From Sphingobacteriales bacterium (GTDB lineage Bacteria; Bacteroidota; Bacteroidia; Chitinophagales; Chitinophagaceae): 64,000 bases of DNA. This document shows, piece by piece, positions 1 through 7,846 of the stretch. The first letter of the stretch is position 1, and each line of letters starts with the position of its first letter. The notes under the pieces are model-generated. The model made no database searches and had not been told where the DNA came from. It saw only the letters and a list, made by a program, of their open reading frames with translations. Made by a program: the position numbers and the translations under genes. The stretch spans positions 186,001-250,000 of the forward strand of contig SEFT01000002.1 of NCBI GenBank assembly GCA_004144175.1, in the 5' to 3' direction.

Positions 1-1
1 A

Positions 2-445
2 CTGGAATTGAAGACGCCTACCGGAGAAACGATGAAGCTTTCTGATGTAACTAAAAAGAGAATTGTACTGATCGATTTCTGGGCATCGTGGTGTGGCCCT
101 TGCCGCCGTGCTAATCCGCGCCTGGTAGAAATGTATGACTACTATAAAGAGCAGAAATTCAAAAATGCAAAGAGTGGCTTTACCATCCTGAGCGTATCGC
201 TCGATCAGGACCAGGCAAAATGGGCTAAGGCTATCACCGACGATAAACTCGCATGGCCTTTCCATGTAAGCGACCTGGGCGGATGGAAATCTAAAGCAGC
301 CGATATTTACGGGGTACAGTTCATCCCGCAGGCATTTTTGGTAGATAGCGATGGCAAAGTGATAGGCAAGTACAACTTTGCCGAAGAAGCCCGCCAGGAC
401 CTGGACAAGCTGCTGAAAGATGGCGGAAGCGCTCAGGCCAACTAA
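2..445 (+). CDS. TlpA-like thioredoxin-fold protein (5' end outside window)
   Basis: This is the C-terminal part of a thioredoxin-family disulfide oxidoreductase of the AhpC/TSA-TlpA type, usually a periplasmic or membrane-anchored protein that reduces cysteines or serves cytochrome maturation. The frame is open to the left edge of the window, so the N terminus (signal peptide or extra domain) is missing; a TTG at position 8 is not convincing as a start. The active site WCGPC is clear, in the context FWASWCGPCRRANP. Further on come the cis-Pro region FIPQAFLVD and a typical C-terminal helix. The gene ends at 445 and is followed by a hairpin terminator, so it closes its own unit before rpmE2. 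Substrate cannot be told from the sequence. Confidence 0.85.
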   Translation: MELKTPTGETMKLSDVTKKRIVLIDFWASWCGPCRRANPRLVEMYDYYKEQKFKNAKSGFTILSVSLDQDQAKWAKAITDDKLAWPFHVSDLGGWKSKAADIYGVQFIPQAFLVDSDGKVIGKYNFAEEARQDLDKLLKDGGSAQAN

Positions 446-450
446 TTAGC

Positions 451-484
451 AAAAAAACTTATCAGTTATACGCTGATATTTTTT
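451..484 (+). terminator. Rho-independent terminator after the TlpA-like gene
   Basis: A 6-bp stem, TATCAG (460-465) with CTGATA (473-478), is flanked by an A-run on the left and six T on the right, starting a few bases after the stop codon. The stem is modest, but its position and T-tract fit an intrinsic terminator. Confidence 0.6.
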
Positions 485-513
485 GCAGCTTTCTAAAAAA
501 GTAGCTAACTTCG
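482..513 (+). promoter_or_regulatory. Bacteroidota-type promoter for rpmE2
   Basis: TTTG at 482-485 and TAACTTCG at 506-513 are separated by 20 bases, matching the Bacteroidota consensus TTTG-N19/21-TAnnTTTG with one mismatch. Transcription would start near 520, about 40 bases before the rpmE2 ATG. It overlaps the T-tract of the preceding terminator. Confidence 0.7.
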
Positions 514-561
514 CCCACTCAATTCACGCATGGCCAATTCCATGCATTAAAAAGGCAATAA

Positions 562-813
562 ATGAAAAAAGAAATTCATCCACAGAACTATCGCTTAGTA
601 GTGTTTAAAGATATGACGAACGACGTTACGTTCCTTACACGCTCTACTTGCAATACCAAAGAATCCATTGTATGGGAAGATGGCAATGAATACCCACTGG
701 TAAAAGTGGAGATTTCTAACACTTCTCACCCTTTCTACACCGGTAAGTCTATGTTCGTAGATACAGCGGGCCGTATCGAGAAATTCAAAAACCGCTACGC
801 GAAAAAGAAATAA
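562..813 (+). CDS. rpmE2: 50S ribosomal protein L31 type B
   Basis: This is the 83-aa type-B L31, a small protein of the large ribosomal subunit at the central protuberance. It begins [17 protein letters not shown] and carries the family pattern with [13 protein letters not shown] and a basic FKNRYAKKK tail. The zinc-binding cysteine set of type-A L31 (C-x-C and CxxC) is absent, with a single Cys in TCNTKES, as expected of the zinc-independent B form. Length is normal. It has its own promoter upstream and a perfect 12-bp terminator hairpin 32 bases after the stop, so it is probably monocistronic. The only L31 in this window is type B, which is common in Bacteroidota. Confidence 0.97.
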   Translation: MKKEIHPQNYRLVVFKDMTNDVTFLTRSTCNTKESIVWEDGNEYPLVKVEISNTSHPFYTGKSMFVDTAGRIEKFKNRYAKKK

Positions 814-844
814 GCTCACTTATTTATATTACTTGCTTCAAGCA

Positions 845-880
845 CGAAAAATCCCGACTTTTGACGGGATTTTTCGTTTT
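845..880 (+). terminator. Strong terminator hairpin abutting the next start codon
   Basis: CGAAAAATCCCG (845-856) and CGGGATTTTTCG (865-876) form a perfect 12-bp stem with an 8-base loop, followed by TTTT. It should end rpmE2 transcription. It stops one base before the ATG of the GlmU-like gene at 881, so it could also affect that gene's translation or read-through. Confidence 0.85.
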
Positions 881-2095
881 ATGAATTACCTGCTTTTTGA
901 CGACGAGGTGCGCCTGCGCCTGCTGCCCTTTACACATACACGCCCAATAGCCGATATACGCTGCGGCATACTTACCATGCGCGAGCGCTGGGAGGTATTG
1001 CTGGATGCCCACACAGGCACGCTTACGGAAGAATACCTGCAAGAGTTGTATCCGCAAAATGCCGGGGATAAGAATATACTGATAAACGGAGCTGTATTTG
1101 CTACCAAAGAGCTGGTAGAAGCCATACAGCTACTACAGCCGGGCCATACGCTGATACATGGACGCACGATCATCGCAGCATGTATCGATGGTGCATTGCC
1201 CGATAGCGGCAGCTATATGACACAGCTGCACGCTATGAACGGCTCCAATTACCGCGACCCAATACAACGTATAGATAACCTATGGGATATCTTCTCGCTG
1301 AACGATATGGCCATACGCGAAGATTATGCGCTTGTTACGGAGAATCGCGTGAGCGCTGCAATACCGGAAGGTGTAACCGTGACCGGTAAAGAGAACTTAT
1401 TTATCGAAGAAGGAGCAATCATCAACGCAGGCTGCATTATTAACGCCGCTATAGGGCCTGTATATATTGGCAAGGATGCAGAGATACTGGAGGGTTCCAT
1501 CATACGCGGGCCACTGGCGCTATGCGAACATGCGGCTATAAAGATGGGTGCCAAAATATACGGCGCTACTACCATAGGCCCCGGCTGCAAGGTGGGTGGC
1601 GAAATAAGCAACGTGGTATTCTTTGCCAATAGCAATAAAGGGCATGATGGCTTTTTGGGCAATGCGGTGATAGGCGAATGGTGCAACCTGGGTGCCGACA
1701 CCAACTGCTCGAACCTGAAGAACAACTACGATGCAGTGAAGATATGGGACGAGCATCAGAACAAGCTGGTAAAGACAGGCCTCACCTTCTGCGGCCTGCT
1801 GATGGGCGACCATTCTAAGTGCGGTATCAATACTATGTTCAATACAGGTACGGTAGCTGCCGTGTCTTGCAATATATACGGTGCAGGCTTCCCCGATAAG
1901 TTCATCCCTTCGTTCTCCTGGGGTGGCGTTGAGGGAATGGTTACATATTCCTTTGATAAGGCAATGGATACCGCCAACAGGATGATGGGCAGGCGTAAAA
2001 AATCGCTATCCGATGCCGAGCGGCGGATGTACCAATACATCTTCGAAAAGACCGCTATACAGCGTGGCGTATTTGAGAGCAATAACAGCAATTAA
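881..2095 (+). CDS. Alternate GlmU-like sugar nucleotidyltransferase/left-handed beta-helix protein
   Basis: This 404-aa protein belongs to the Bacteroidota-type alternate GlmU family (putative UDP-GlcNAc diphosphorylase/GlcN-1-P acetyltransferase). The N-terminal half is a shortened GlmU-N-like domain (MNYLLFDDEVR, then LPFTHTRPIADIRCGILTMRERWE). The second half is a left-handed beta helix of isoleucine-rich hexapeptides such as GPVYIGKDAEILEGSIIRGP and IYGATTIGPGCKVGG. It would supply activated amino sugar for peptidoglycan or surface glycans in the cytoplasm. The ATG at 881 was chosen because the family motif NYLLFDDE starts there; an upstream in-frame TTG at 833 would put coding sequence through the terminator. 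tpiA follows after 36 bases, so the two are likely cotranscribed. Confidence 0.85.
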   Translation: MNYLLFDDEVRLRLLPFTHTRPIADIRCGILTMRERWEVLLDAHTGTLTEEYLQELYPQNAGDKNILINGAVFATKELVEAIQLLQPGHTLIHGRTIIAACIDGALPDSGSYMTQLHAMNGSNYRDPIQRIDNLWDIFSLNDMAIREDYALVTENRVSAAIPEGVTVTGKENLFIEEGAIINAGCIINAAIGPVYIGKDAEILEGSIIRGPLALCEHAAIKMGAKIYGATTIGPGCKVGGEISNVVFFANSNKGHDGFLGNAVIGEWCNLGADTNCSNLKNNYDAVKIWDEHQNKLVKTGLTFCGLLMGDHSKCGINTMFNTGTVAAVSCNIYGAGFPDKFIPSFSWGGVEGMVTYSFDKAMDTANRMMGRRKKSLSDAERRMYQYIFEKTAIQRGVFESNNSN

Positions 2096-2131
2096 CAAAC
2101 AACAACATACTACACAATCAATCATAAAGAC

Positions 2132-2890
2132 ATGCGTAAAAAAATCGTTGCAGGCAACTGGAAAATGAATATGAACCTCGAAGAGGGTAAAACACTCGTA
2201 GAAGGGGTATTGGAAGGCTTGCCGGCGCTTAGCGAAAACAAACAGGTGGTGCTTGCCCCGCCGTTCATTCACCTGGCAAGCATCGGCGAGCAACTGACAG
2301 GTAAGCATCATATCCATCTGGGTGCGCAGAATTGCAGCTACGAGGGTTCAGGCGCTTATACGGGCGAGATATCAGCATCGATGGTAAAAAGCACAGGCGC
2401 TGAGTATGTGATACTGGGCCACTCAGAGCGTCGCGAGTATTTTAAAGAAGACCATGCAATGCTGGTGAAGAAGATAAACCTGGTGTTAGAAAATAAAATG
2501 CAGGTGATCTTCTGCTGTGGCGAGCCGCTGGAGATACGCGATGCCGATACGCAGAACGCATATGTGCAGGAGCAGATCAGCGCAGAACTCTTCCACCTGG
2601 ATGCGACACAGCTGAAGAATGTAGTAATAGCCTACGAGCCTATATGGGCAATAGGTACAGGCCGCACAGCCAGCGCACAACAGGCGCAGGATATGCACGC
2701 ACACATACGCAGCGTAATAGCCGCTAAATACGGACAGGACGCTGCCAACGATATGACTATACTTTATGGCGGCAGCTGTAAGCCTTCAAACGCAGCAGAA
2801 CTGTTTGGCTGCCCCGATGTAGATGGTGGTTTGATAGGCGGTGCATCGTTGAAGGCAGAGGAGTTTCTGGGCATCGTGAATGCGATGTAA
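2132..2890 (+). CDS. tpiA: Triosephosphate isomerase
   Basis: The 252-aa enzyme interconverts dihydroxyacetone phosphate and glyceraldehyde 3-phosphate in glycolysis and gluconeogenesis. All key signatures are present: N-terminal KKIVAGNWKMN with the substrate-binding Asn and Lys, the electrophilic His in VILGHSERR, the catalytic Glu in AYEPIWAIGTG with the mobile loop after it, and the phosphate-binding segments LYGGSCKPSNA and DGGLIGGASL. The length is standard for a bacterial TIM. It lies 36 bases after the GlmU-like gene with no terminator between, suggesting one transcript. The next feature downstream is a tRNA gene with its own promoter. Confidence 0.98.
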   Translation: MRKKIVAGNWKMNMNLEEGKTLVEGVLEGLPALSENKQVVLAPPFIHLASIGEQLTGKHHIHLGAQNCSYEGSGAYTGEISASMVKSTGAEYVILGHSERREYFKEDHAMLVKKINLVLENKMQVIFCCGEPLEIRDADTQNAYVQEQISAELFHLDATQLKNVVIAYEPIWAIGTGRTASAQQAQDMHAHIRSVIAAKYGQDAANDMTILYGGSCKPSNAAELFGCPDVDGGLIGGASLKAEEFLGIVNAM

Positions 2891-2920
2891 AAACTCTTTT
2901 TAAAAATTTTCTCTAAAAAG

Positions 2921-2951
2921 TTTGCAGAAAAGAAAACGCTTCCTATCTTTG
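2921..2951 (+). promoter_or_regulatory. Bacteroidota-type promoter of tRNA-Glu
   Basis: TTTG at 2921-2924 and a perfect TATCTTTG at 2944-2951, separated by 19 bases, match the Bacteroidota housekeeping promoter exactly. Transcription would start about 10 bases before the mature tRNA 5' end at 2970. Confidence 0.85.
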
Positions 2952-2969
2952 CAATCCCAAACGGGAAAG

Positions 2970-3041
2970 GCCGCGTTGGTCAAGGGGTTAAGACGCCTCC
3001 CTTTCACGGAGGAATCACGGGTTCGAATCCCGTACGTGGTA
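2970..3041 (+). tRNA. tRNA-Glu (anticodon UUC)
   Basis: The sequence folds as a 72-base tRNA. The acceptor stem is GCCGCGT/ACGTGGT with two G-U pairs, the D stem GTC/GAC, the anticodon stem CCTCC/GGAGG around loop CTTTCAC (anticodon TTC), and the T stem ACGGG/CCCGT around TTCGAAT. The discriminator is A and CCA is not encoded. It is flanked by its own promoter and terminator. Confidence 0.95.
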
Positions 3042-3043
3042 CG

Positions 3044-3078
3044 AAAAAAGGCAACTACTTTAGTTGCCTTTTTTATTT
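3044..3078 (+). terminator. Terminator of tRNA-Glu
   Basis: A perfect 14-bp stem, 3044-3057 with 3061-3074, closes on a 3-base loop and ends in a T-rich tract. The stem core is GGCAACTA/TAGTTGCC. Confidence 0.9.
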
Positions 3079-3091
3079 TGAAGCATGTAGA

Positions 3092-3121
3092 TTTGTGACG
3101 CAATATTGAGTGATAATTGTA
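3092..3121 (+). promoter_or_regulatory. Possible promoter of tRNA-Arg
   Basis: TTTG at 3092-3095 and TAATTGTA at 3114-3121, spaced 18 bases, resemble the Bacteroidota promoter with a degenerate -7 box. The position, about 20 bases before the tRNA, fits. Confidence 0.45.
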
Positions 3122-3138
3122 TTCCTCAGTATCACTAC

Positions 3139-3210
3139 GGCCTCGTAGTACAATGGATAGTATAAGAGTTTCCGAAGCTCCAGATTCAAGTTCGATTCTT
3201 GACGAGGCTA
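3139..3210 (+). tRNA. tRNA-Arg (anticodon CCG)
   Basis: This is a 72-base cloverleaf: acceptor GGCCTCG/CGAGGCT (G-U at the first pair), T8-A9, D stem GTAC/GTAT, anticodon loop TTCCGAA (anticodon CCG), T stem TCAAG/CTTGA around TTCGATT, and discriminator A. The anticodon stem AGAGT/GCTCC has an A-C mismatch at its top and a U-G pair, so it is less regular than usual. No CCA is encoded. A perfect terminator follows three bases later. Confidence 0.85.
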
Positions 3211-3213
3211 CTA

Positions 3214-3248
3214 AAAACAAAAGCAACCTAGATGGTTGCTTTTGTTTT
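3214..3248 (+). terminator. Bidirectional terminator between tRNA-Arg and the PAS gene
   Basis: A perfect 15-bp stem, 3214-3228 with 3234-3248, has a 5-base loop (TAGAT), A-rich on one side and T-rich on the other, so it can end transcription from both directions. The last codons of the minus-strand PAS gene lie inside it. Confidence 0.9.
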
Positions 3249-4052
3249 ATCTGATCGATCCGAGATCGAAGAATGAATATCCGTACAGGTACCAAACCAT
3301 TTCATAGGCCTGCCTGCAAAGTCTAAATGCGGCACTGCGCGAGCCAGGTGCCAGCGGTAAGTGCCGTCAGCCATCCGCATACGATATTCTATCTCGTACA
3401 AGTTTCCGGTGCGTACACATTCAGCCCAAACCCCGGTTGTGCGCTCCAGGTCTTCAGGATGAATGATGCCTTCCCATGTCCAGGTACCATCGGCCTTCCA
3501 CATAGCACCTACGTAAAAAGAGATACGGTCGTTGAAGTAATGCACACTGCCATCTGCGGCTGCCATCCATACCAATTGCGGCATGGAGTTTATTAATTTA
3601 TCCGTTTCGGTCTTGTTCTCTTCCAAGCGCTCCTTCAATACTTTTTGTTCATGTATGTCTGTACAAGTACCAAACCATTTAACGATCTGTCCATTTTCAT
3701 CCCTCAGCGGCAATGCCCTGCCCAGGAACCACCGGTATTGCCCATTGCTCTGCCTGAAACGATACTCTATTTCGTAGTCAGCACCGGTTTGTAACGAGCG
3801 GTTCCAGACCTCAAATGCACGGCGTTGGTCGCCGGGGTGCAAGACTGCATTCCAGCCCTCCCCTTTCGTTTGTTCATAAGTAAGGCCTGTATATTCATAC
3901 CATTTACGATTGTAATAACCATGGTATCCCTGCGCATCCGTTACCCACACCAGTTGAGGCAAAGAATCAGCCAGCAAATGGAGTTGCGCATCAGTTGCTT
4001 CTGTCCCTGCAAACGAAACAGAATTGTCGGATTGATTATCGTGTAAGCTCAT
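3228..4052 (-). CDS. Tandem PAS-domain sensor protein without output domain
   Basis: The 274-aa cytoplasmic protein consists of two PAS_3/PAC units, roughly residues 25-145 and 150-265. Each has LPQLVWxxDxxG near its start and the PAC ending KWFGTCTDIH. Such pairs normally precede a histidine kinase or diguanylate cyclase, binding a small ligand or cofactor. Here the protein stops about 15 residues after the second PAC, and the tail (SDRSDKTKATI) is encoded by the tRNA-Arg terminator hairpin. No HisKA, ATPase or GGDEF domain follows. It may be a stand-alone sensor that docks onto a kinase, or the remnant of a longer kinase cut at the tRNA. The coding sequence itself looks intact, starting at an ATG at 4052. 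Confidence 0.8.
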   Translation of the reverse strand: MSLHDNQSDNSVSFAGTEATDAQLHLLADSLPQLVWVTDAQGYHGYYNRKWYEYTGLTYEQTKGEGWNAVLHPGDQRRAFEVWNRSLQTGADYEIEYRFRQSNGQYRWFLGRALPLRDENGQIVKWFGTCTDIHEQKVLKERLEENKTETDKLINSMPQLVWMAAADGSVHYFNDRISFYVGAMWKADGTWTWEGIIHPEDLERTTGVWAECVRTGNLYEIEYRMRMADGTYRWHLARAVPHLDFAGRPMKWFGTCTDIHSSISDRSDKTKATI

Positions 4053-4262
4053 TTATAAAAACCGGAATATATTTAGGGGTGCGAAATCAAGTTAAACTTC
4101 ATCCGTCATAAAAACATGTCAGCAACATCTTAACCCAATGCACAGACATCTAACAATTTATAACTGCTATTGTTCATTACAAATAAGCAATGCAGTAAAC
4201 ATGTATGGATCACGCACCTGGCTGTACTCATCGTTTATCCCTACTTTCACGAAAAAAAGATC

Positions 4263-5111
4263 ATGATTGCATATCTGGGCACGGGACTACTGGGCGGAAA
4301 TTTTGTACGCGCTTTCTTACGTAACGGAAAGCAGGTTCAGGTTTGGAACCGTACAGCAGCAAAAGCAAAAGAACTGGAGCAATACGGAGCTAAAGTGTTC
4401 GACACAATTGCTGAAGCAGTGACCGGTGCCGACACTATACACCTTACACTAAAGGACGATGCGTCGGTAGATGAAGTGCTGGGAACTGCATTACCAGGTT
4501 TAAAGCCGGGCGCAATTATCATCGACCATACAACAACAAGTGCAGAAGGTGCCCGTCGGCGTACGGATGGCTGGAAAGAGGGTGGCTTTAGCTACGTACA
4601 TGCCCCGGTGTTCATGGGTCCTGCAAATGCACTGGAAAGCACAGGCTTCATGCTCGTTTCGGGTGATCAGGACTTGATACAGCAGGTAACATCCGAACTA
4701 GAGCAAATGACAGGCAAGCTGCTCAACTTTGGCCCTGAAGTAGGCAAGGCAGCTGCGATGAAGCTGATCGGCAATTGCTTCCTGGTAGGCTTTACGGCCG
4801 GCTTGGCCGATTCGCTCACACTAGCATCATCAATGGATATTTCCTCCGCCGATGTCGCCGGTCTGTTTGAAAACTGGAACCCGGCCAGTATGCTCTTGCC
4901 ACGTCTGCAACGGATGACCGCGGGCAAGTACAACAAACCATCCTGGGAACTAAGCATGGCGCGCAAGGACACAGGCTTGTTTATACAGGCAGCCGAACAG
5001 GCTGGCCGTAAGTTAGCAGTAATGCCAGCAATAGCCACGGAGATGGACCGCTGGATAGCAGAAGGCCATGGGAACGACGACTGGACGGTACTGGGTAAGA
5101 ACAGCCTGTAA
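4263..5111 (+). CDS. NAD(P)-dependent oxidoreductase, beta-hydroxyacid dehydrogenase family
   Basis: The 282-aa protein resembles 3-hydroxyisobutyrate dehydrogenase and 6-phosphogluconate dehydrogenase relatives. It opens with the dinucleotide-binding fold MIAYLGTGLLGGNF, continues with NRT after the second strand, as in NADP-preferring members, and has the substrate-binding segment HAPVFMGPANALESTGFMLVSG. The catalytic lysine region is KAAAMKLIGNCF, followed by the all-alpha C-terminal domain. Length is normal. The ATG at 4263 is chosen because the Rossmann strand starts immediately; the upstream extension to 4170 has no family resemblance. The true substrate cannot be read from sequence; glyoxylate/succinic semialdehyde reductase-like or imine-reductase-like activity is possible. 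It seems to be a single-gene unit. Confidence 0.85.
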   Translation: MIAYLGTGLLGGNFVRAFLRNGKQVQVWNRTAAKAKELEQYGAKVFDTIAEAVTGADTIHLTLKDDASVDEVLGTALPGLKPGAIIIDHTTTSAEGARRRTDGWKEGGFSYVHAPVFMGPANALESTGFMLVSGDQDLIQQVTSELEQMTGKLLNFGPEVGKAAAMKLIGNCFLVGFTAGLADSLTLASSMDISSADVAGLFENWNPASMLLPRLQRMTAGKYNKPSWELSMARKDTGLFIQAAEQAGRKLAVMPAIATEMDRWIAEGHGNDDWTVLGKNSL

Positions 5112-5215
5112 TACAGCCATATATGCAAGCAAACGAAGATGCATAATGGCATGATTATTTTGCAGGCTAATTCTTTGCATTAATTAATTCTCGCCCCAAC
5201 CGACAACTTATCGGA

Positions 5216-7486
5216 ATGAACATAGTTGATATCGTAAACAGAGATGTTTTCCAAATTACCAATTGCGACCAAGAACCCATACATATACCAGGCAGCATAC
5301 AGCCACATGGTGTGCTATTAGGCATTAATATAGATTCAAGAACCATAAAATATTGCAGCGCCAACATTTCTCAGCTGGGTATTGATCCTAAAGATGCTCT
5401 GAACCAACCGATGGACAACATCCTCCCTGATCTATGGGGCAAGGCATCGGTAGTACTAGACGTAGAAAATAAAAGGCCATTCAGAATAGAAATAGCTTCG
5501 ACTATTTATTGCGTAAGCGTCCATAAAACGGTTGACACAGCAGTATTGGAACTAGAACGCTGTGAAGCTCATATTGCAGACGAGCACGAACTCTTCGACC
5601 ATACGCGCGACTTTGTAATGCATATCGAACGTGCCTCTACTCTCAAAACCCTGTGTCAGCATATAGCTAGCGACACACGCAAAATAACTGGCTATGACAG
5701 GGTAATGATCTACCGTTTCGATAGGGACTATAATGGCGAGGTATACGCTGAAAGTAAGGTAGAAGACATGGAGCCTTTTCTGGGCCTGCACTATCCACAT
5801 ACCGATATACCGCCACAAGCACGCGAACTATACTTAAAAACCTTGGTGCGCGTAATAGGTGACGTATTGTATGAGCCTGTGCCTATACTCACCTTGTCAG
5901 ATAATGGAGGCAATCAGCTCGACTTGAGCCATGCCAGTCTTAGAAGCGTATCGCCCATTCATATACAGTACCTCAAAAATATGGGAGTAGGTGCATCGCT
6001 TACCATTTCATTACTACAAGATGGGCGGCTATGGGGGCTTATCGCCTGTCATCATCGAACGCCCAAAACGCCGACCCATATGCAAAGGCAATTTGCTTTA
6101 TTGCAAGGCTATTTCCTTACTTCGCAAATAAAGGTGCGGCAAGCTGCAGAAGAATACCACGTAAATGTAAATGCCGAAGCGCATCTGCAGCAGTTACTCA
6201 ATAAGATAAACGCCGACGAAGACTTTGAACATAAATTTGAACAGTTCACGTCTTTGCTTTCGGTTGCTAATGCTACCGGGGCAATCATACTGCATAACGG
6301 CACACTGTATGAAAAAGGGTTGGTGCCATCGCCCGAAAAGACACTTGAACTCATAAAGTGGATAGAGTCCAATATAAATTCGGCATCATTCTCTACCTCA
6401 AACCTTTCTAAACGTTACCCTAAGGGAGCAGATATCAGTAAGTGTGCGTCGGGCATCATATACCATGCCTTGGGCAAGCCAACCAAGAACTGCATCATCT
6501 GGTTCAGAGAAGAAGTAGTGCAGACCGTGAACTGGGCCGGCAAACCTGATACAGCCGTGCAAAGAGATCCGACAACTAAATCATTGACACCGAGAAATTC
6601 ATTTGATATATGGAGTGAAAAGGTGCATCAGCATGCAACCGAGTGGAGGGTATCTGAGATAAACGCAGCTATGCGGTTTGCCACATCGCTTCAAAATCAG
6701 TTTCACCTTACCTACCTGCAACGCGAAGAAAGCAACCTGCGCGTGCTGAACGAAAAACTGCAAAAAGCCAACGAAGAACTGACCAATATTAACTGGATAA
6801 CGTCGCACGACCTTAAAGAGCCGCTCCGCAAGATCCAGATATTTGCGTCGCGCATTGCCAGCAAAGAAGGACAGCACCTTTCAGACGAAATCAAGGATCA
6901 TACAACGCGGATACAAAAATCAGCCAAGCGTATGCAGTTGCTGCTCGATGATATCTTGTCTTACTCCCTTACAGGCAACGACGCAGCCCTTTACAGCATT
7001 GCAGACCTCAACCCGATAGTAAATGAGGTAAAGGAGGCGTTGAGTGACGAGATAGAGGCAAAAAGGGGATCAATCAAAGTGCATACGCTTCCAAGCCAGG
7101 TTCGGGTAGTGCCATCGCAGATGCTTCAGTTGTTCACCAATCTAATTTCAAACTCTATAAAATTTGCAGAGAATGGGAATCCACCCGACATTACCGTAAG
7201 CAGCAGCGAGGTAGTTGGCCAGGAGGTAAAAGATGCGGTGCTTCCTGATGATGTAAGGTATCATCAGATAACAGTGGCAGACAATGGTATAGGCTTTGAT
7301 GAAAGCCACCGGAAACGCATTTTCGATATTTTTTATCGCCTGCACAACAGGGACAGCAACTATGAAGGCACGGGTATAGGACTAGCTATATGTAAAAAGA
7401 TAGCAGAGAACCATCAAGGAGCCATCACAGCCGATAGCAAAGAAGGTAAGGGTGCTACCTTCAATATTTATCTTCCGGCGTCCTGA
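5216..7486 (+). CDS. Bacteriophytochrome histidine kinase
   Basis: This 756-aa red/far-red photoreceptor kinase has the order PAS_2 (about 15-115), GAF (140-310), PHY (320-500), HisKA (520-590) and HATPase_c (625-756). The biliverdin-attaching Cys lies near the N terminus in ITNCDQEPIHIPGSIQPHG, as in bacteriophytochromes. The GAF domain has the PHTDIPPQAREL signature, and the PHY tongue has PRNSF followed by W. The kinase has phosphoacceptor His in WITSHDLKEPLRKI, N box NLISNSIKFAENG, DNGIGF and GTGIGLAICKKI. There is no heme oxygenase or fused receiver nearby, so chromophore supply and the cognate regulator lie elsewhere. A clear terminator follows at 7511. Confidence 0.95.
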   Translation: MNIVDIVNRDVFQITNCDQEPIHIPGSIQPHGVLLGINIDSRTIKYCSANISQLGIDPKDALNQPMDNILPDLWGKASVVLDVENKRPFRIEIASTIYCVSVHKTVDTAVLELERCEAHIADEHELFDHTRDFVMHIERASTLKTLCQHIASDTRKITGYDRVMIYRFDRDYNGEVYAESKVEDMEPFLGLHYPHTDIPPQARELYLKTLVRVIGDVLYEPVPILTLSDNGGNQLDLSHASLRSVSPIHIQYLKNMGVGASLTISLLQDGRLWGLIACHHRTPKTPTHMQRQFALLQGYFLTSQIKVRQAAEEYHVNVNAEAHLQQLLNKINADEDFEHKFEQFTSLLSVANATGAIILHNGTLYEKGLVPSPEKTLELIKWIESNINSASFSTSNLSKRYPKGADISKCASGIIYHALGKPTKNCIIWFREEVVQTVNWAGKPDTAVQRDPTTKSLTPRNSFDIWSEKVHQHATEWRVSEINAAMRFATSLQNQFHLTYLQREESNLRVLNEKLQKANEELTNINWITSHDLKEPLRKIQIFASRIASKEGQHLSDEIKDHTTRIQKSAKRMQLLLDDILSYSLTGNDAALYSIADLNPIVNEVKEALSDEIEAKRGSIKVHTLPSQVRVVPSQMLQLFTNLISNSIKFAENGNPPDITVSSSEVVGQEVKDAVLPDDVRYHQITVADNGIGFDESHRKRIFDIFYRLHNRDSNYEGTGIGLAICKKIAENHQGAITADSKEGKGATFNIYLPAS

Positions 7487-7510
7487 TATGTTTTTGCTTA
7501 AGAAATTACC

Positions 7511-7540
7511 AAAGCCAGCGTTCGTAAGTGCGCTGGCTTT
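7511..7540 (+). terminator. Terminator after the phytochrome gene
   Basis: A perfect 10-bp stem, AAAGCCAGCG (7511-7520) with CGCTGGCTTT (7531-7540), has a 10-base loop, 24 bases after the stop codon. There is little T-tract beyond the stem itself. Confidence 0.7.
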
Positions 7541-7846
7541 CCGTTTGCCCAAACCGCTTATGATACTTCCCCATGTATCTATATATGTACAAAATATTAT
7601 TTCACCCTTTAACATTTCTTTAAGCATTGACACATTAAGCGATTCTATTTATTTAATCGCTTGTAGATATATCACTAGAGTCATGAACAGATATTCAGAT
7701 GAATTGCAGAGGTCGAAAATCTTGTAACCGCACTAAGGAATTAAGCCTGTATTAAGGTACAGTTTTTAAAGGTTATTTAGCAGATTTTGTTAAGAAGAAG
7801 ATAATTGACATAACTGATTGTTAAAAGATATTAAAGACTAATAGCC
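7541..7846 (+). other. Intergenic region without a convincing gene
   Basis: This AT-rich spacer sits before the fusion gene. The short open frame through it reads across the terminator and has no start or family resemblance. It probably holds the promoter and leader of the glycan cluster; I see TTTTG near 7785 and a weak TAACTGAT about 21 bases later, not strong enough to call. Confidence 0.5.

Noticed and set aside
2900-3295. 131-aa minus-strand frame over both tRNA genes
   Set aside because: It overlaps two well-folded tRNAs and their terminators; coding is not credible.
7452-7727. 91-aa frame after the phytochrome gene
   Set aside because: It overlaps the end of the kinase gene and its terminator, with no recognisable domain.
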